From Syngnathus acus (Eukaryota > Chordata > Actinopteri > Syngnathiformes > Syngnathidae), in assembly GCF_901709675.1 (NCBI RefSeq), contig NC_051105.1, positions 1,488,001 through 1,552,000 of the forward strand: DNA of 64,000 nt, written 5' to 3'. Position numbers and translations under genes: made by a program. The notes below the pieces were generated by a model that was not told the origin of the DNA, did not search any database, and was given only the letters and a program-made list of their open reading frames with translations. Positions 36,301 through 47,108 of this stretch are shown piece by piece (within the stretch, counting starts at the first letter, position 1; each line of letters opens with the position of its first letter).

Positions 36301-39300
36301 ACAAATAAAAGCGGCTTCGCAGGTGAGACGCCATTTATCAGACAAAACTGCAGCGAAATGAAAACTCGCCACGCGTCGTCGTCCTTTTCGCAATCCCGGC
36401 GAAAAAAACCTGCTGGGCTCCACAACTCGCAGCACTTAGTTTGCGCTATTTAGTTAGTTTGTCCTTATTTTAGCTCCGAACGCATAATTGCTGCGCTCAT
36501 TAAATACAGAGTGACTCGGGCTGTGAAAGAACTTTTCTGTTGGGCGGACTGCGGAGAAAATGAGAGTCAAACAAGTCATGGCCATCAGGACCAAGCAATT
36601 AATTCAAACGTTTTGCCGGCGGCGGCGGCAATTATATGAGCTGAATTTGAATTTACGGATAAGCCATTTTTCTTGCATCTCTCCAAATTGTTTGGATTCC
36701 ATTTCAGAATCAAAACGATGAACATCAAAAAAGAAATTTTTACGACTCTCGGCTGTTTGCTCGTGACGAATTCTGCGGTTCGTATCGGATCGAAGCGCAT
36801 CACAGCGTCACTCCTTGTGAAAACGACTCACCGTTTCCGACGCGTGTAAACAACTTTCCGGTATCGTCGTGAGCTGACCTCCCGCAAGTCTCAAGCCTCG
36901 GCGTATCGAGTTCCGAGACCATCCCGCCCCGTATTGATTCGGACAGTGAAAGAGAGGCCACGCGAGCTCGCTGCCCCGGTCTTCTCTAATTGCACGCTTG
37001 AGTAGCAGGGGAGTCAGGAGGGTTGCAGGTATGGATGGAAAAATATGCTCACTCTGCAAGCGAAGGGGAAGGACAAAGCGTTTTGAGTCTCTCACCTCTT
37101 ATTAGATTCTCTTTGAACGCAAAGACGGCTTGCGACGCGGGTGTGGTGCGACGGAATGCAGCTGTGAAGCTGTGACGGCAACACGCCGCATGCTCTGAAT
37201 AATGCATTCCAACATGCTCCGAATGTACGGGCAAAATGGAAGGTCTACTGAAAACAAGGATTCAACCATATAGGCGCAATCATTTGACGTCCCACCGTCC
37301 GTTTTAGAAACCAAAGAAAGAGATGTCAAGTTGCTCCCCACGTGGAAGCCATAAAAAGACAAACGAGTCTTCTGAAAGTGAGATTTAAACGCAGACGTGC
37401 ACATGTCAGATTTCCCTCCAGTTTGGATCGACCGTCCCAGTAAGTCTACTTGACCTTTTTCTGCAGATTTAAATTTGATAGCTTCATTATCTTTTGCATG
37501 TTTTAACTCACGGTTCTGCTTTCGTCACCAGGTTGCAAAACGAGAAGGTGACAATCGCGCGTGGCTCCGATATCTTTTTACAAACCACACAACGGCTGCC
37601 CCACTAAACGACCTCGATGACGCACGAGATACTCAAATTTCAAATTGGCTGATAGCTTGACACAAACACGCAAGAGGTTTGAATTAGCCCGAAGTAATGA
37701 ACACTGAATCAGAGTTTCTGGATTCGAATCAATCAATCAATCATTTCATATTAGCTTAGCTAGCTAGCCAGGATACGGCTAATGATGCTAGTAGTAAGCT
37801 ACTATTTTCACCTAAAAGAGAAAACGTCGGTGTATTTTAGAAAAGGTCCCACGGCACTCAGCGCTTCGTGAACCAAAAGGTGAACTCAAGTGAATCTACA
37901 GCAACCTTGACATTTGCAACGTGTGTTTGCACTATGGCTGAACCCGCATGAGTCAAATAGCAAAAGCTATCTTCACAGAAAGGGAAAAAGGACTGTAAGC
38001 CTAACTTGATCAGGTCATACCGGGAGGCGGGTGGGGGGAGTATCAATTATTTAAAGAGCCATTCCTTCCTGACGCTGACCTTTAAGCAGATTTGCTTGGA
38101 GCTCACTTGGACAAAAAAACCACCCAGGAAGAAATTGCCTATTTTTAGGTCCATCCTGGATTGGTCGATAGCCAAGCCGTACCAGGTATGGCTTGGTGGA
38201 CCTTGTGAATGGAGCCTCTGTGGCTACGCTACGCTATACTACGCTACGCCTATGAACAGGAAGCCGCATGCAAATATGGAGCGTTTTGTTTTGTTTGTTT
38301 GCATGTAAAGGTGGCGTTTGCAGAACTCACTCGACGGTGTCCTCCCAGCTGCACCAGTGTCCCTGGTCCAGTTCTTGCATGTCCAGTCTGAATTTGGCCA
38401 AGCAGAACTCTTCAATGGCGTACTCGTAATGGGGTCCGCAGCCCAGTGCGCTCACACACTGAGTCACTGTTGAGAGAAAATGAAAGAAAACAATCTTATA
38501 GAAAGGATCTCATCTTGTCATCTTTCATTCTACCAATGCAGCAAGCGGCGCGTGGTGAATGTGAACCAGGACGTCGGCAAGCATTTATTGATTGACTCCG
38601 AAGAAATAGGGACACGGCCTCACTATGATGAATAACACTTGATCGTCACACACGGATCATCTGGGTTTTCGTGCCCGAGATGTTACAATTGCGAGCAATT
38701 CCAAAACTCACGGCTCTTCTGGTGTGTTGGATAATCAGATCTATTTTTTTTCCAGGCTAAGATTAAATAAGCTGCGAGATGGACTGCAGCTATTTCCTCT
38801 CTCGCTGACGTCAATTTTATGTGATGATTCATGGAGAGGGAAATCTCAATTTCTGGCTTTTCATCTAACTTGCAGCTGTTACAATTCAAAATAGCAGCGC
38901 AACGCCCACTACTCTGACTTTTAAACCGTTTTTTGGTTGTTTTGCCGCAACTCATAGACGAGAATGCAAATGGGTTCTCACCCCCACGGCTTTGAACAGC
39001 TGACAACCGGGCCGGAAAAGCAACAACAAGCGAAAACAACAACATTCCTAAATGGGCTCTGATGAACTTTAATGGCAACCAGCGCGGCAAACTGCTTAAT
39101 TGAGTGTTTGCGGCAAAATCAAATCAACTTGACTTTGAATGTACCTCGAGTGAGTGCTCAGTGAAAGGAAAGAAGAAAATAATTGCCGGTTCCGTTCCGC
39201 AGGCCATTCAAACACAATCAGCTACATTCAGGGGGAATATTATGATTATGTTTGATCAGAAGATATCAACTTTCCAGGCAGGTCACACAGCTCTCGCTGT

Positions 39301-42300
39301 AATGATCCCCCACACGGCTCCGAGCAGCTGTTCGCTCTTCTCCACGGCTTATTTATTCAGTTGGCTTTTGAAGAAAATGCAAACATAGCATAGAGGATCA
39401 GTAGAAATGGTCCATTAAGCATCCCCCTCAAAATATTAAACACGATAATTTAATGCCAAATTGCCAAATGCTAAAATTAGCCTGGCCTTTGGAAGTGCGT
39501 CATTACAGCGCTACCTTGAGATACAAGTTGAATTCCTTCCGTGACATGCTTGTGACGAAACACACTTGAATTGCAAATCGTCCCCATCGGAAAAAAAAAA
39601 CATACGAATTTTGATATCGGTGTCTATCGGCGGCGAGGAAAAACAAACGATTCTAAGCGTAGGCTAATAATTACGTGGCGGGTCAAATTCAACCCAAGTC
39701 AGGTCAAAAGGTCGACTGCAGTCAAATGAGCCGAGCCGGGCAGACACAGTTTCTCGTTTTCATGAGACGAGCCGCGCATACGTCCGACAAATTAGAGGCG
39801 AGGGTGAGAAGTGCTGTCTTTCTATTTCACTTGGAACTCTGCAGCTGTCAATCACGTGCACACACACACACACACTCGCACATACCTCCGCCGATATCTA
39901 ATAAGACAGCGGAGACCCAGGGGGCGCACTTCATAATAACTTCTCTGAACTGTTGACATCGTTGAGTGGAGAGCGAGATCAAGGACAGATTTTCTTCAAA
40001 CAGAAATGTCGAACTGACCACTTTATTCTGTTTGCGCTGCTTAGCATTTATCAAGATGAAAAAAATGAAATAGCCTTCAATGAATTGTATGTTCAAGTGA
40101 AGCTTCAAAAGCATCTGTAAACCAGCGAATATGAAATACTGGTTCTTTGTGAGCATATCTTTATGGTTGAAATGATTCATGTCGGCGGGAATGGCACACT
40201 TTGCTATATTACCCGTAATTTAGTTCGAATGAAGCAATATATTTTACAAATGTAAAATGTATGTTGTTAGCCTAATAGCATAGTTGCTAAAGTCATTTTA
40301 TTCCTATTATTCCAGACATCAGTTCGCGGTCAAAGCTCGGTCAGACTGTGTGCATTGTGTTATCGACTCAGTCCAAATGCTATTCGTCGTTGAGCTAACA
40401 GGCTGTTTAATGGGCAGCAGTTAAGCGGCTAATTAGCCGCACTATCTGACCGGGCAAATGGCTGCGGGCGGATTGTTTGTCAAGCAAGCGGCGGGTGTTG
40501 CCATCACGACGTTAGATAAGATGGAGACGCCGCTACAAAAAGACTTTGCGGCTTTTCTCTTTGATTGAGGGCCTCGGTGTGACGGGCGTTATCGCTATTA
40601 GCTTTGCTGTAATCGCTATTAGCTTTGTTGTAATTGCAATTAGCTTTGTTTGTACTCGCATGGTTGAAATCAGCGGATCGCAAACGCAAAGACTGTAACG
40701 ACCTTGTTTTGGGCTAACTTTTCATTCTTTTAAGCTGTGCTGTAAAACTTGAAATTTGTGAATGAAGCCTGGAATATTCACTCCTCTATTTTTACACCGG
40801 CAATCATTGGCTGCGACCGACCGAGGCCGAGAAAGCCATTTATGACCCAGTTGGGATGATAATATGCCGAGAGCAGGAGAAGAAAAAAATTAAAAAAACG
40901 CGGCGGCTACAAAAACACCCACCCAGCAAATGTGATGATGCATGCATGAGTAAGTCAATGTTATTTGGGTTAAGACGATTTGACACAAACAAACAGCCTG
41001 TGACAGAAAGGGCTTGCCTGAAACAAGCGCAGAAATGTGTCGATTAATGTCGTGTTGTTGTTGTTTTTGCGCGGAATTATATAATTCAAGTATGATCGCA
41101 ACGGCTATAAATAACACTGAGTGAAGTGGCGCTTCAGAGGGCAACGTAGAGCTTTCAGGCTGCTGCCATAGATGGAACCGTAACAAATGTCTCGCATTAA
41201 GCCCGGGTCGTAAAATCTCTCCCGTCAACGGGATCTGCAAACGCACAACAGAGTTGGATCAGATGGATGATGTTCTACAGATAACGCGCTGTCATTTAGA
41301 ACCACTTGAATTGGGCAGAGCCGAGAATAAACGACGACGACGACTTGACTTTGCGCTCCGATAACCATAAAGAATCGATGCCATCCGAGACAATCTCGCA
41401 TCTTCAATGAGCCTGAATTCTTTTCGAGTGTGGGAGAAAGCCGGCTTGGTCTTCAAAATTAATTTCAGGCATTCTATACTCCACTTTTCCGTCTTTATGG
41501 TTTGAAATATGTCACATTTGACGGCCCGCACTTGAACGACGCCGTTCGGCTAGCCCCGACCTGCTCAGGCTAAAACAAAATTGCACGCCTACGCTACACG
41601 TTGATAATTAGCAGGCGTGTGCGTGATGCCATCCATCAGCGAACGGTCATTAAAGTGAGCGGGCGGAGCTATCGGCAGGCACTCTGAGGTAAAAGCAAGC
41701 AATTAGTGGCGACAACAATCGGAGCACAATGTTGGAGAAACATCCCCGAAGGCTAGAAACTAGACAAAGCAACCATTTTCTTGACATTTTTATCATTTTA
41801 TGAAATGCGAGATCATTGACTTAACGAAACAAATCCGTTCCTGTGTTTTTAATGTCGGAGAAGAATAGCGCCACCTCACATGCATATTTTGGATTCTTGA
41901 CCAGAGCAGCTTAAAGAGGAAAAAAAACATCCAAGAATCTTTAGGTGTTTACCCCGTGGATAAAGAGAAACACATGTGCCGGAATTTTCCATTGCTTTGA
42001 TCACTTTTATCTTTGTGCTCCAATGTAATGATTAACAACAGGAGGCAAACTCGGAACTTGCGCAAAGGGGAAAAGGATGAGCCGACATTCATCAAGAACC
42101 TTCCTTGTTGCATTGTCCCAACTGTCAGAATGTTCCGACTTGCATGAATTTTTAAAAAGCTTCCACACACGGACGGAGACAGTCCCTTGTCCGTGTTCTC
42201 GCTACTCGGCACGGTTAACTTTTGTCTCGACTGTTAAAGCTGCTGACCGCTGCTCTTTTCAAATGGATCGTTTCTTTTCTGACAATGGCAAGGATGCACT

Positions 42301-45062
42301 CAAGCAGGGGGGGGGGGCATGTATTATAAATGCTTTACAAGGACGGACGGGAGTGTGTCAATCGATGCTTTGGGGAATTTTACAATCTCAGCGTTTGAAT
42401 GAGCACCGTGGAAGAGCCAAGTGCGGCTTGACATTGAATCTCTGAGGATGTTTTGGAGAGCGCATCAAGTTGTGAGATTCAGATTCCTGCAAGTGAATTA
42501 GCCGGGCTCCCGAAAGCGGAGAGCTCGTTATCTCGGCCCCAACTGTGGCCAAGGATTTATTAAGTGTGCCGGACTTCAAGAGCTTCCTGTGGTTGTTTTT
42601 GTTCTCAGCTGCTAGAAATAATATTTCCACATCATTGCTACGTTGACATTTTAATAGGAGGCATATTGCGGAAAATGTCCTTTTAATTGCTCGTATCTAG
42701 AGTTGCTGACCCATCAGGTGTAAAATAAAACACAGAGTCAATCTTTTTGCGAGCGGCCTGCCATGTGTGCCAATTGGAACGTCACCAATTACCACTAAAA
42801 TGTCTTCACCGGATTGTCTCAATGAAAGACAATGTTAGACATTACGCACACACGCTGCGCTTGGTTTTGGCAATACGGGGACGTCGGCGGCTCGTGCAAG
42901 ATTACCGATAAATTTAATCCGCAAATGTTTTCACTAAATACTGAGACCGCGGTGTAATCCCATTAGAGAATGCCACAAAGCTAGTTGGCGGGGGAAAGGC
43001 CAAGTCGGATCTCGGGCTGGTTCAGTGGACACCACGCAGGAATCAGGATTTAGTTTTTAGACTTTCTAAAAAAAAATCACTTTGCTTTTTTGTCGATCTG
43101 ACAGCTAAACTGTGGACGAGAAGACCAAAATCACGCCACAAAAAGGAGAGTGAGAAAGCAAACGAGTGAGCAAGACAGCGGCATTATGATTTGGTGATTA
43201 GGCCAAAGGCCAATTAGGACAGTGTCATATTTTCCATTCCGGGAGGTGTAATTGAATTACAAATGCTGTTTGAGACACAGCAGAAGAAAAGGAAGGGAAC
43301 CCAATCAATGGCGCGTCTATCTTCAGACGGACGCTACGGCCCCTGAATACAAGACGGGATGCCATCTGTGCCGAGGAAAAGCCACTCAAGCGTGCTTTCC
43401 GTCCTCACGTCCTTTTTTTTATTTATTTTCCCGCTAAGATTTTCTCTGATGGCAATTGTGTTTTGGTTCCTCCCACCCGCGGCAATCGTGTGTCAAATTT
43501 CCCTCAGGTGTTCAGATTAGTGTTGTAATGGGTTTCCCCACGATGCACTTTTGACATTGTTGACTGGCAAGGCAGAGAGAAACATTCATTGTGTCACCAT
43601 TTGAGACGTACAAACACTTGATTGCAATCAGCGTATTTGAGCAGCTTTTTTTCCCTTTCGTCCTTGGAGGATTGTTCTGAAAATGTTTTTTTATTTCTCA
43701 ATTGGTTTGTTTGCTTGCTTGCTTCCTCTCCTCCTCCCTCCTTTTCTATCTATAAATACCAACATATTACTAGTCTGGTTAGATAAATGCCTGTAGGAGG
43801 CGTTTTTTTTTTTCTGCGGCCCCGAATTTAGCACACTTTGACGTGTTCTTTCAGTGAAGCAGAAATGCTTCAAAGAAAAACGGTAACCCGCTGAACTCGT
43901 CTGACTGATCCGCAGCAACGAACGTCGTGGACCCTTGACGGGAACAGTTTGGAAATAAATCTCACCAGAGCGAGATTTGAAATGAGTCTCTGGAGGAATT
44001 ATTTCACATTTCACACTTTGAAGAGCAGAGTGGATGATTTCCATCAATCACACTCAAAGATGTCCAGGCCGAGCCTCCCTGATTTAAGGACGGTGTTCCT
44101 TTACGGCACTTTGCTGTTTTAGCACAATGTCGGAGACAGATAATAAATACGACTCACTGAGCACCCTGGGAAGGGCCAAAATATTAGAAACACCGCCCTG
44201 GCATTCTTGTTCCAGAATGGCTCTCGCGTGTGCTCCTGCAGAGTTTATTTACTGTGACCAATGGAGACGCGCTACTGGCGGGAATGTCAACCCAAACACA
44301 AGAGCAAGTTCCGTTCCTATAGACCTGAGTCGGAACGCGTCACCGTCTCGGCTTATAGGCGAGCAAACGGACGTTGTTTTATTTCCTTCCCCACAACGGT
44401 TTACATAACCGCATGGCTTCTGAAGCCAAATGCTCAAGGCTACTGGAAACGAGGAGATTTAATGAAGGTGCTCGAGAGGTTCATTCATCAAAGGCGGTAA
44501 TGTATAACCAAGCAACTTGACCTTGGTGAACAAACGCTGAGGAGTTCAGACGAACAAACTTTTTTTTAAAACTTTCTCAGCATGTCGGTGATGCATTTCC
44601 TTTTTTTGTTATTTTATTTTACGGCTGCATTTTGTATCCAAGCGGATTCTGGTTTGAAACCAGTTGCATCCATTCCGGTCTTGACACTTTGACATACAAG
44701 TTCAGTAAAGCGCTCAATTGTTTCTGCAAAAAGACAGCTCATAAAATACTCCCAGCAAAAAGAGTTATGAATATGGAAGGGGAAGTTGTTTGAGTTGCAC
44801 AGCTCTCCTAATATGAATATGTATTGCAGATGTAGGAACATTTTGTTGACAGAAAGAGCCAACAAAATACTGCAAAGGTGGAAATATTGAAATATAAATA
44901 TTGCACCCGCAAAATGTGTCGAAAAAGCGCAAAACTCAAATGACTTGATGCAGTCACGACACACAAGCGGAACACAGTGACACTGTTGTGTGCTGTTGAC
45001 TTACCCACAATGAACCACAGGAGCGTCTGTTTGTGCTGGGCTGCCCTGGTCACGGTTCCCAT
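33389..45062 (-). CDS. ramp1: Receptor activity-modifying protein 1
   Basis: Single-pass membrane partner that escorts calcitonin-receptor-like receptor to the cell surface and makes it a CGRP receptor. Three coding exons join in phase on the minus strand: 45005-45062, 38331-38466 and 33389-33644. They give 149 residues, against 148 in human from memory. Exon 1 encodes a signal peptide ([19 protein letters not shown]). Exons 2-3 supply the six family cysteines of the three-helix ectodomain, with [29 protein letters not shown] and RDPPN. A TM helix ([21 protein letters not shown]) and a short basic tail, SKRSEGVV, follow. The tail and the DCFWPN motif point to RAMP1 rather than RAMP2 or RAMP3. 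The introns are large (6.5 and 4.7 kb) and carry no other gene that I recognise. It converges with ube2f. CpG-rich sequence at 45120-45480 is the likely promoter. Confidence 0.95.
33645..38330 (-). other. ramp1: ramp1 intron 2
   Basis: 4.7 kb of AT-rich intron with no exon recognised on either strand. It contains one copy of a dispersed repeat (35980-36050) and several homeodomain-like TAATTA/CTAATTG words near 34740-34770, which could mark an enhancer but are also expected by chance. Confidence 0.7.
35980..36050 (+). repeat. Dispersed repeat fragment, copy A
   Basis: Shares GGAACTAAATACAA, ACGAGACAACGAGGCACA and AGCTGATTGGT, in the same order and similar spacing, with 58836-58925. Two copies in unrelated introns show it is a dispersed repeat. 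The family was not identified. Confidence 0.75.
38467..45004 (-). other. ramp1: ramp1 intron 1
   Basis: 6.5 kb intron with no recognised exon. It contains a 21-bp tandem repeat (40591-40654), a near-palindrome of GGCC words near 43197-43217 and scattered CTAATTAG/TAATTAG words (40427, 41603, 43199). No poly(A) signals paired with open frames were seen. Confidence 0.7.
40591..40654. repeat. 21-bp minisatellite, three copies
   Basis: Units ATCGCTATTAGCTTTGYTGT plus A at 40591-40611, 40612-40632 and a more diverged third unit at 40633-40654. It lies in ramp1 intron 1. Confidence 0.85.
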
Positions 45063-45490
45063 CCTGGCTGCCCCCTCCCCTTGAAAAAAAAAAAAACTCC
45101 CCGGACGCAAAGTTATTTAGAAGCACCGGTGTCCCGCTGGACGCTCCTGAAGACGCATGGCGTGCTGCGCGATCCACCACAGTCACTGAGAGTGAGAGCG
45201 TGGCCCCCAGCACACTCACATGCAGCGGGGGGGGGGCGTGAGATGGGTGTGCGTGTTGGGGGTGTCGTTCGCTACCTTCCACCTCGGAGACGCTCCACGC
45301 GGTGCGCGCTCCTGGAACGCGCCATGGGATGAAGCAGCCCGAGTGGCGACGACGCTTGTCCGTGCGCGAATGAAGTTGTCTTTTTTGGGGGGTACTCGGA
45401 CGGAGCAATTACTGCGCAGGGAGGCAGCTCGAGGCGCAATGAGGGGTGGTCGGGCCCGGGGGAGGCGCTACATTCTTTATGGTTCTTTTT
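45063..45490 (-). promoter_or_regulatory. ramp1: Likely ramp1 5' UTR and promoter (CpG-rich)
   Basis: A CpG-rich block directly upstream of the ramp1 ATG (45062) on the minus strand, falling to AT-rich sequence past about 45480. A CATAAAG word at 45476-45482 on the minus strand could serve as a weak TATA element. Inferred from position and composition. Confidence 0.45.
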
Positions 45491-47108
45491 CATTGGCTCA
45501 TTGGAAATTTGTCGAATATAACTATGAGGCGGACAGTATAGGTGTATTCTTTTGTTGTTGTTGCGCAGTAATATTTGTAACGAAGCGGAATGGCTTTGCA
45601 AATACATTAAATGCAAAAATAAAGTTATGTTTGGGAGCTTAATTAAATAGTCAGGGTGTGTAATTGATTGGTTTGTAGTGTTGGCTGCTTTAAGATGCGT
45701 GTTAGTCAAATTGCATTGCATTGTCAGTTGGTGCCATCTAGCGGTCAAGTGAAGGCATGCAAAGTGCACCTTGCAACGGAATGAACTTTTTTGGCTTTGG
45801 CAATCGAGCTAATCGATATGGATCTGTTATGCGGGGGAGGGAACTATTTGTACAACTGATTTTCATTACGAGGTTGGACGAGAATCGACTTGATTCATGA
45901 TTATAGGATTCAGGAATAGAGTTTAATGTCGAGAACTGTGAAGACAATGCTTGTAAATGTACCAAATGGATCAAGGACGACAACTCGACCAAGTTTGTCC
46001 ACCAAAAAAATTAAATAAAACACAGCAGGGCATTTTAGATGCGATTGTTTTTTTCTAAATAGAAATTTGGCATAAAGAGTGACAACTTAAAGTGCCTCAT
46101 TCAGTACAGACTTCCATGGCACACTATTGTCTTTTTGTTGTTTGGCGCTGGCTGATCACTGCATTTTGCAGCATTTTTTTGTTTGTTTTGAAATTGGTTT
46201 CTTCCAATTGTATTGTTCTAATTCCAATTTGCTCCAAACCTGAGTATGTTCGCATACCAAAACGTATGAACATGAATTTGTCTCCACTTCCTGTGAATGC
46301 TGAGCGTGTTTGAACGCATCCCTTTGATGACAACTTGGAAATCAAACAGTACTCTAGAAAACAAACTTAGTGAGGAAATGATAACGACACTTAAAAAAAA
46401 AAATGCACCCATCAATATTGCAGTAAGGAATGACAACAGACAGAAGTTGAACTCCTCATGCTGTCTATCTTTTTTTTTTTTTTAAATATAAAACCGAGAG
46501 GAACGAAAGAGGAGGATGCATATTCCGTGCCTTTGTAATACTTTTGTTTTCCTATTTGTGTATGATGTGAAATGCAGGGAGGTTGTTCCCTTGGATGTAA
46601 ATACACACTTCCACCTGCCACACACACACACATAATTTCAATTCAAGGAAGGAGAGCAGCAGCAATTTGACCCCAGGAGAAACTGCAGGACTGCGGCCCA
46701 CCCGGCCCGGAGGTGATAGAACGAAAGCTTTACGTTCCTCTCTCGTTTCTTTTATCACAAGCCCACCGCAGACATCCTTTTTTTTGTTTTTGTACGATGT
46801 TCTTTCTGCCTTTCAATAAAGGGTATATCATCAGCCAAGTTAGCGCCGAGGGCACTGAACGAGGAGACGAGCATAGTCCAAGTGGTAAGTGTGGCTAGTT
46901 TGTTGTTGCAATTCGCACGTGAAGAAGCAGGGCTGCAGAAGAGCTCGCTCAGTGTCTCTGGTCTCCCACTTCATGGGGCGACCCGCTAGGAGGGAGGTAC
47001 TGCCGAGACGTCCGCAGCCCACCTGAGTGTAACAGGAGGAGGTTAGCTTAGCTTAGCCAGAGAACCGTAAGCTAGAGCAGACACACTGCGTGTGGTACAG
47101 GAGAGGCG
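45491..47108. other. Intergenic region between ramp1 and ccnt2
   Basis: No recognised gene. ramp1 is transcribed away from this region and ccnt2 towards it, both on the minus strand, so the ccnt2 3' UTR must occupy its right part. No clear minus-strand AATAAA was found close to the ccnt2 stop. This interval also holds the junction between the two gene blocks that are separate in human. Confidence 0.5.

Noticed and set aside
46840-47022. Minus-strand frame starting GCGRLGSTSLL as a possible last ccnt2 exon
   Set aside because: There is a faint likeness to the human isoform b tail, but the acceptor phase does not fit the exon 9 donor, and the SLLSAQG-type end is missing.
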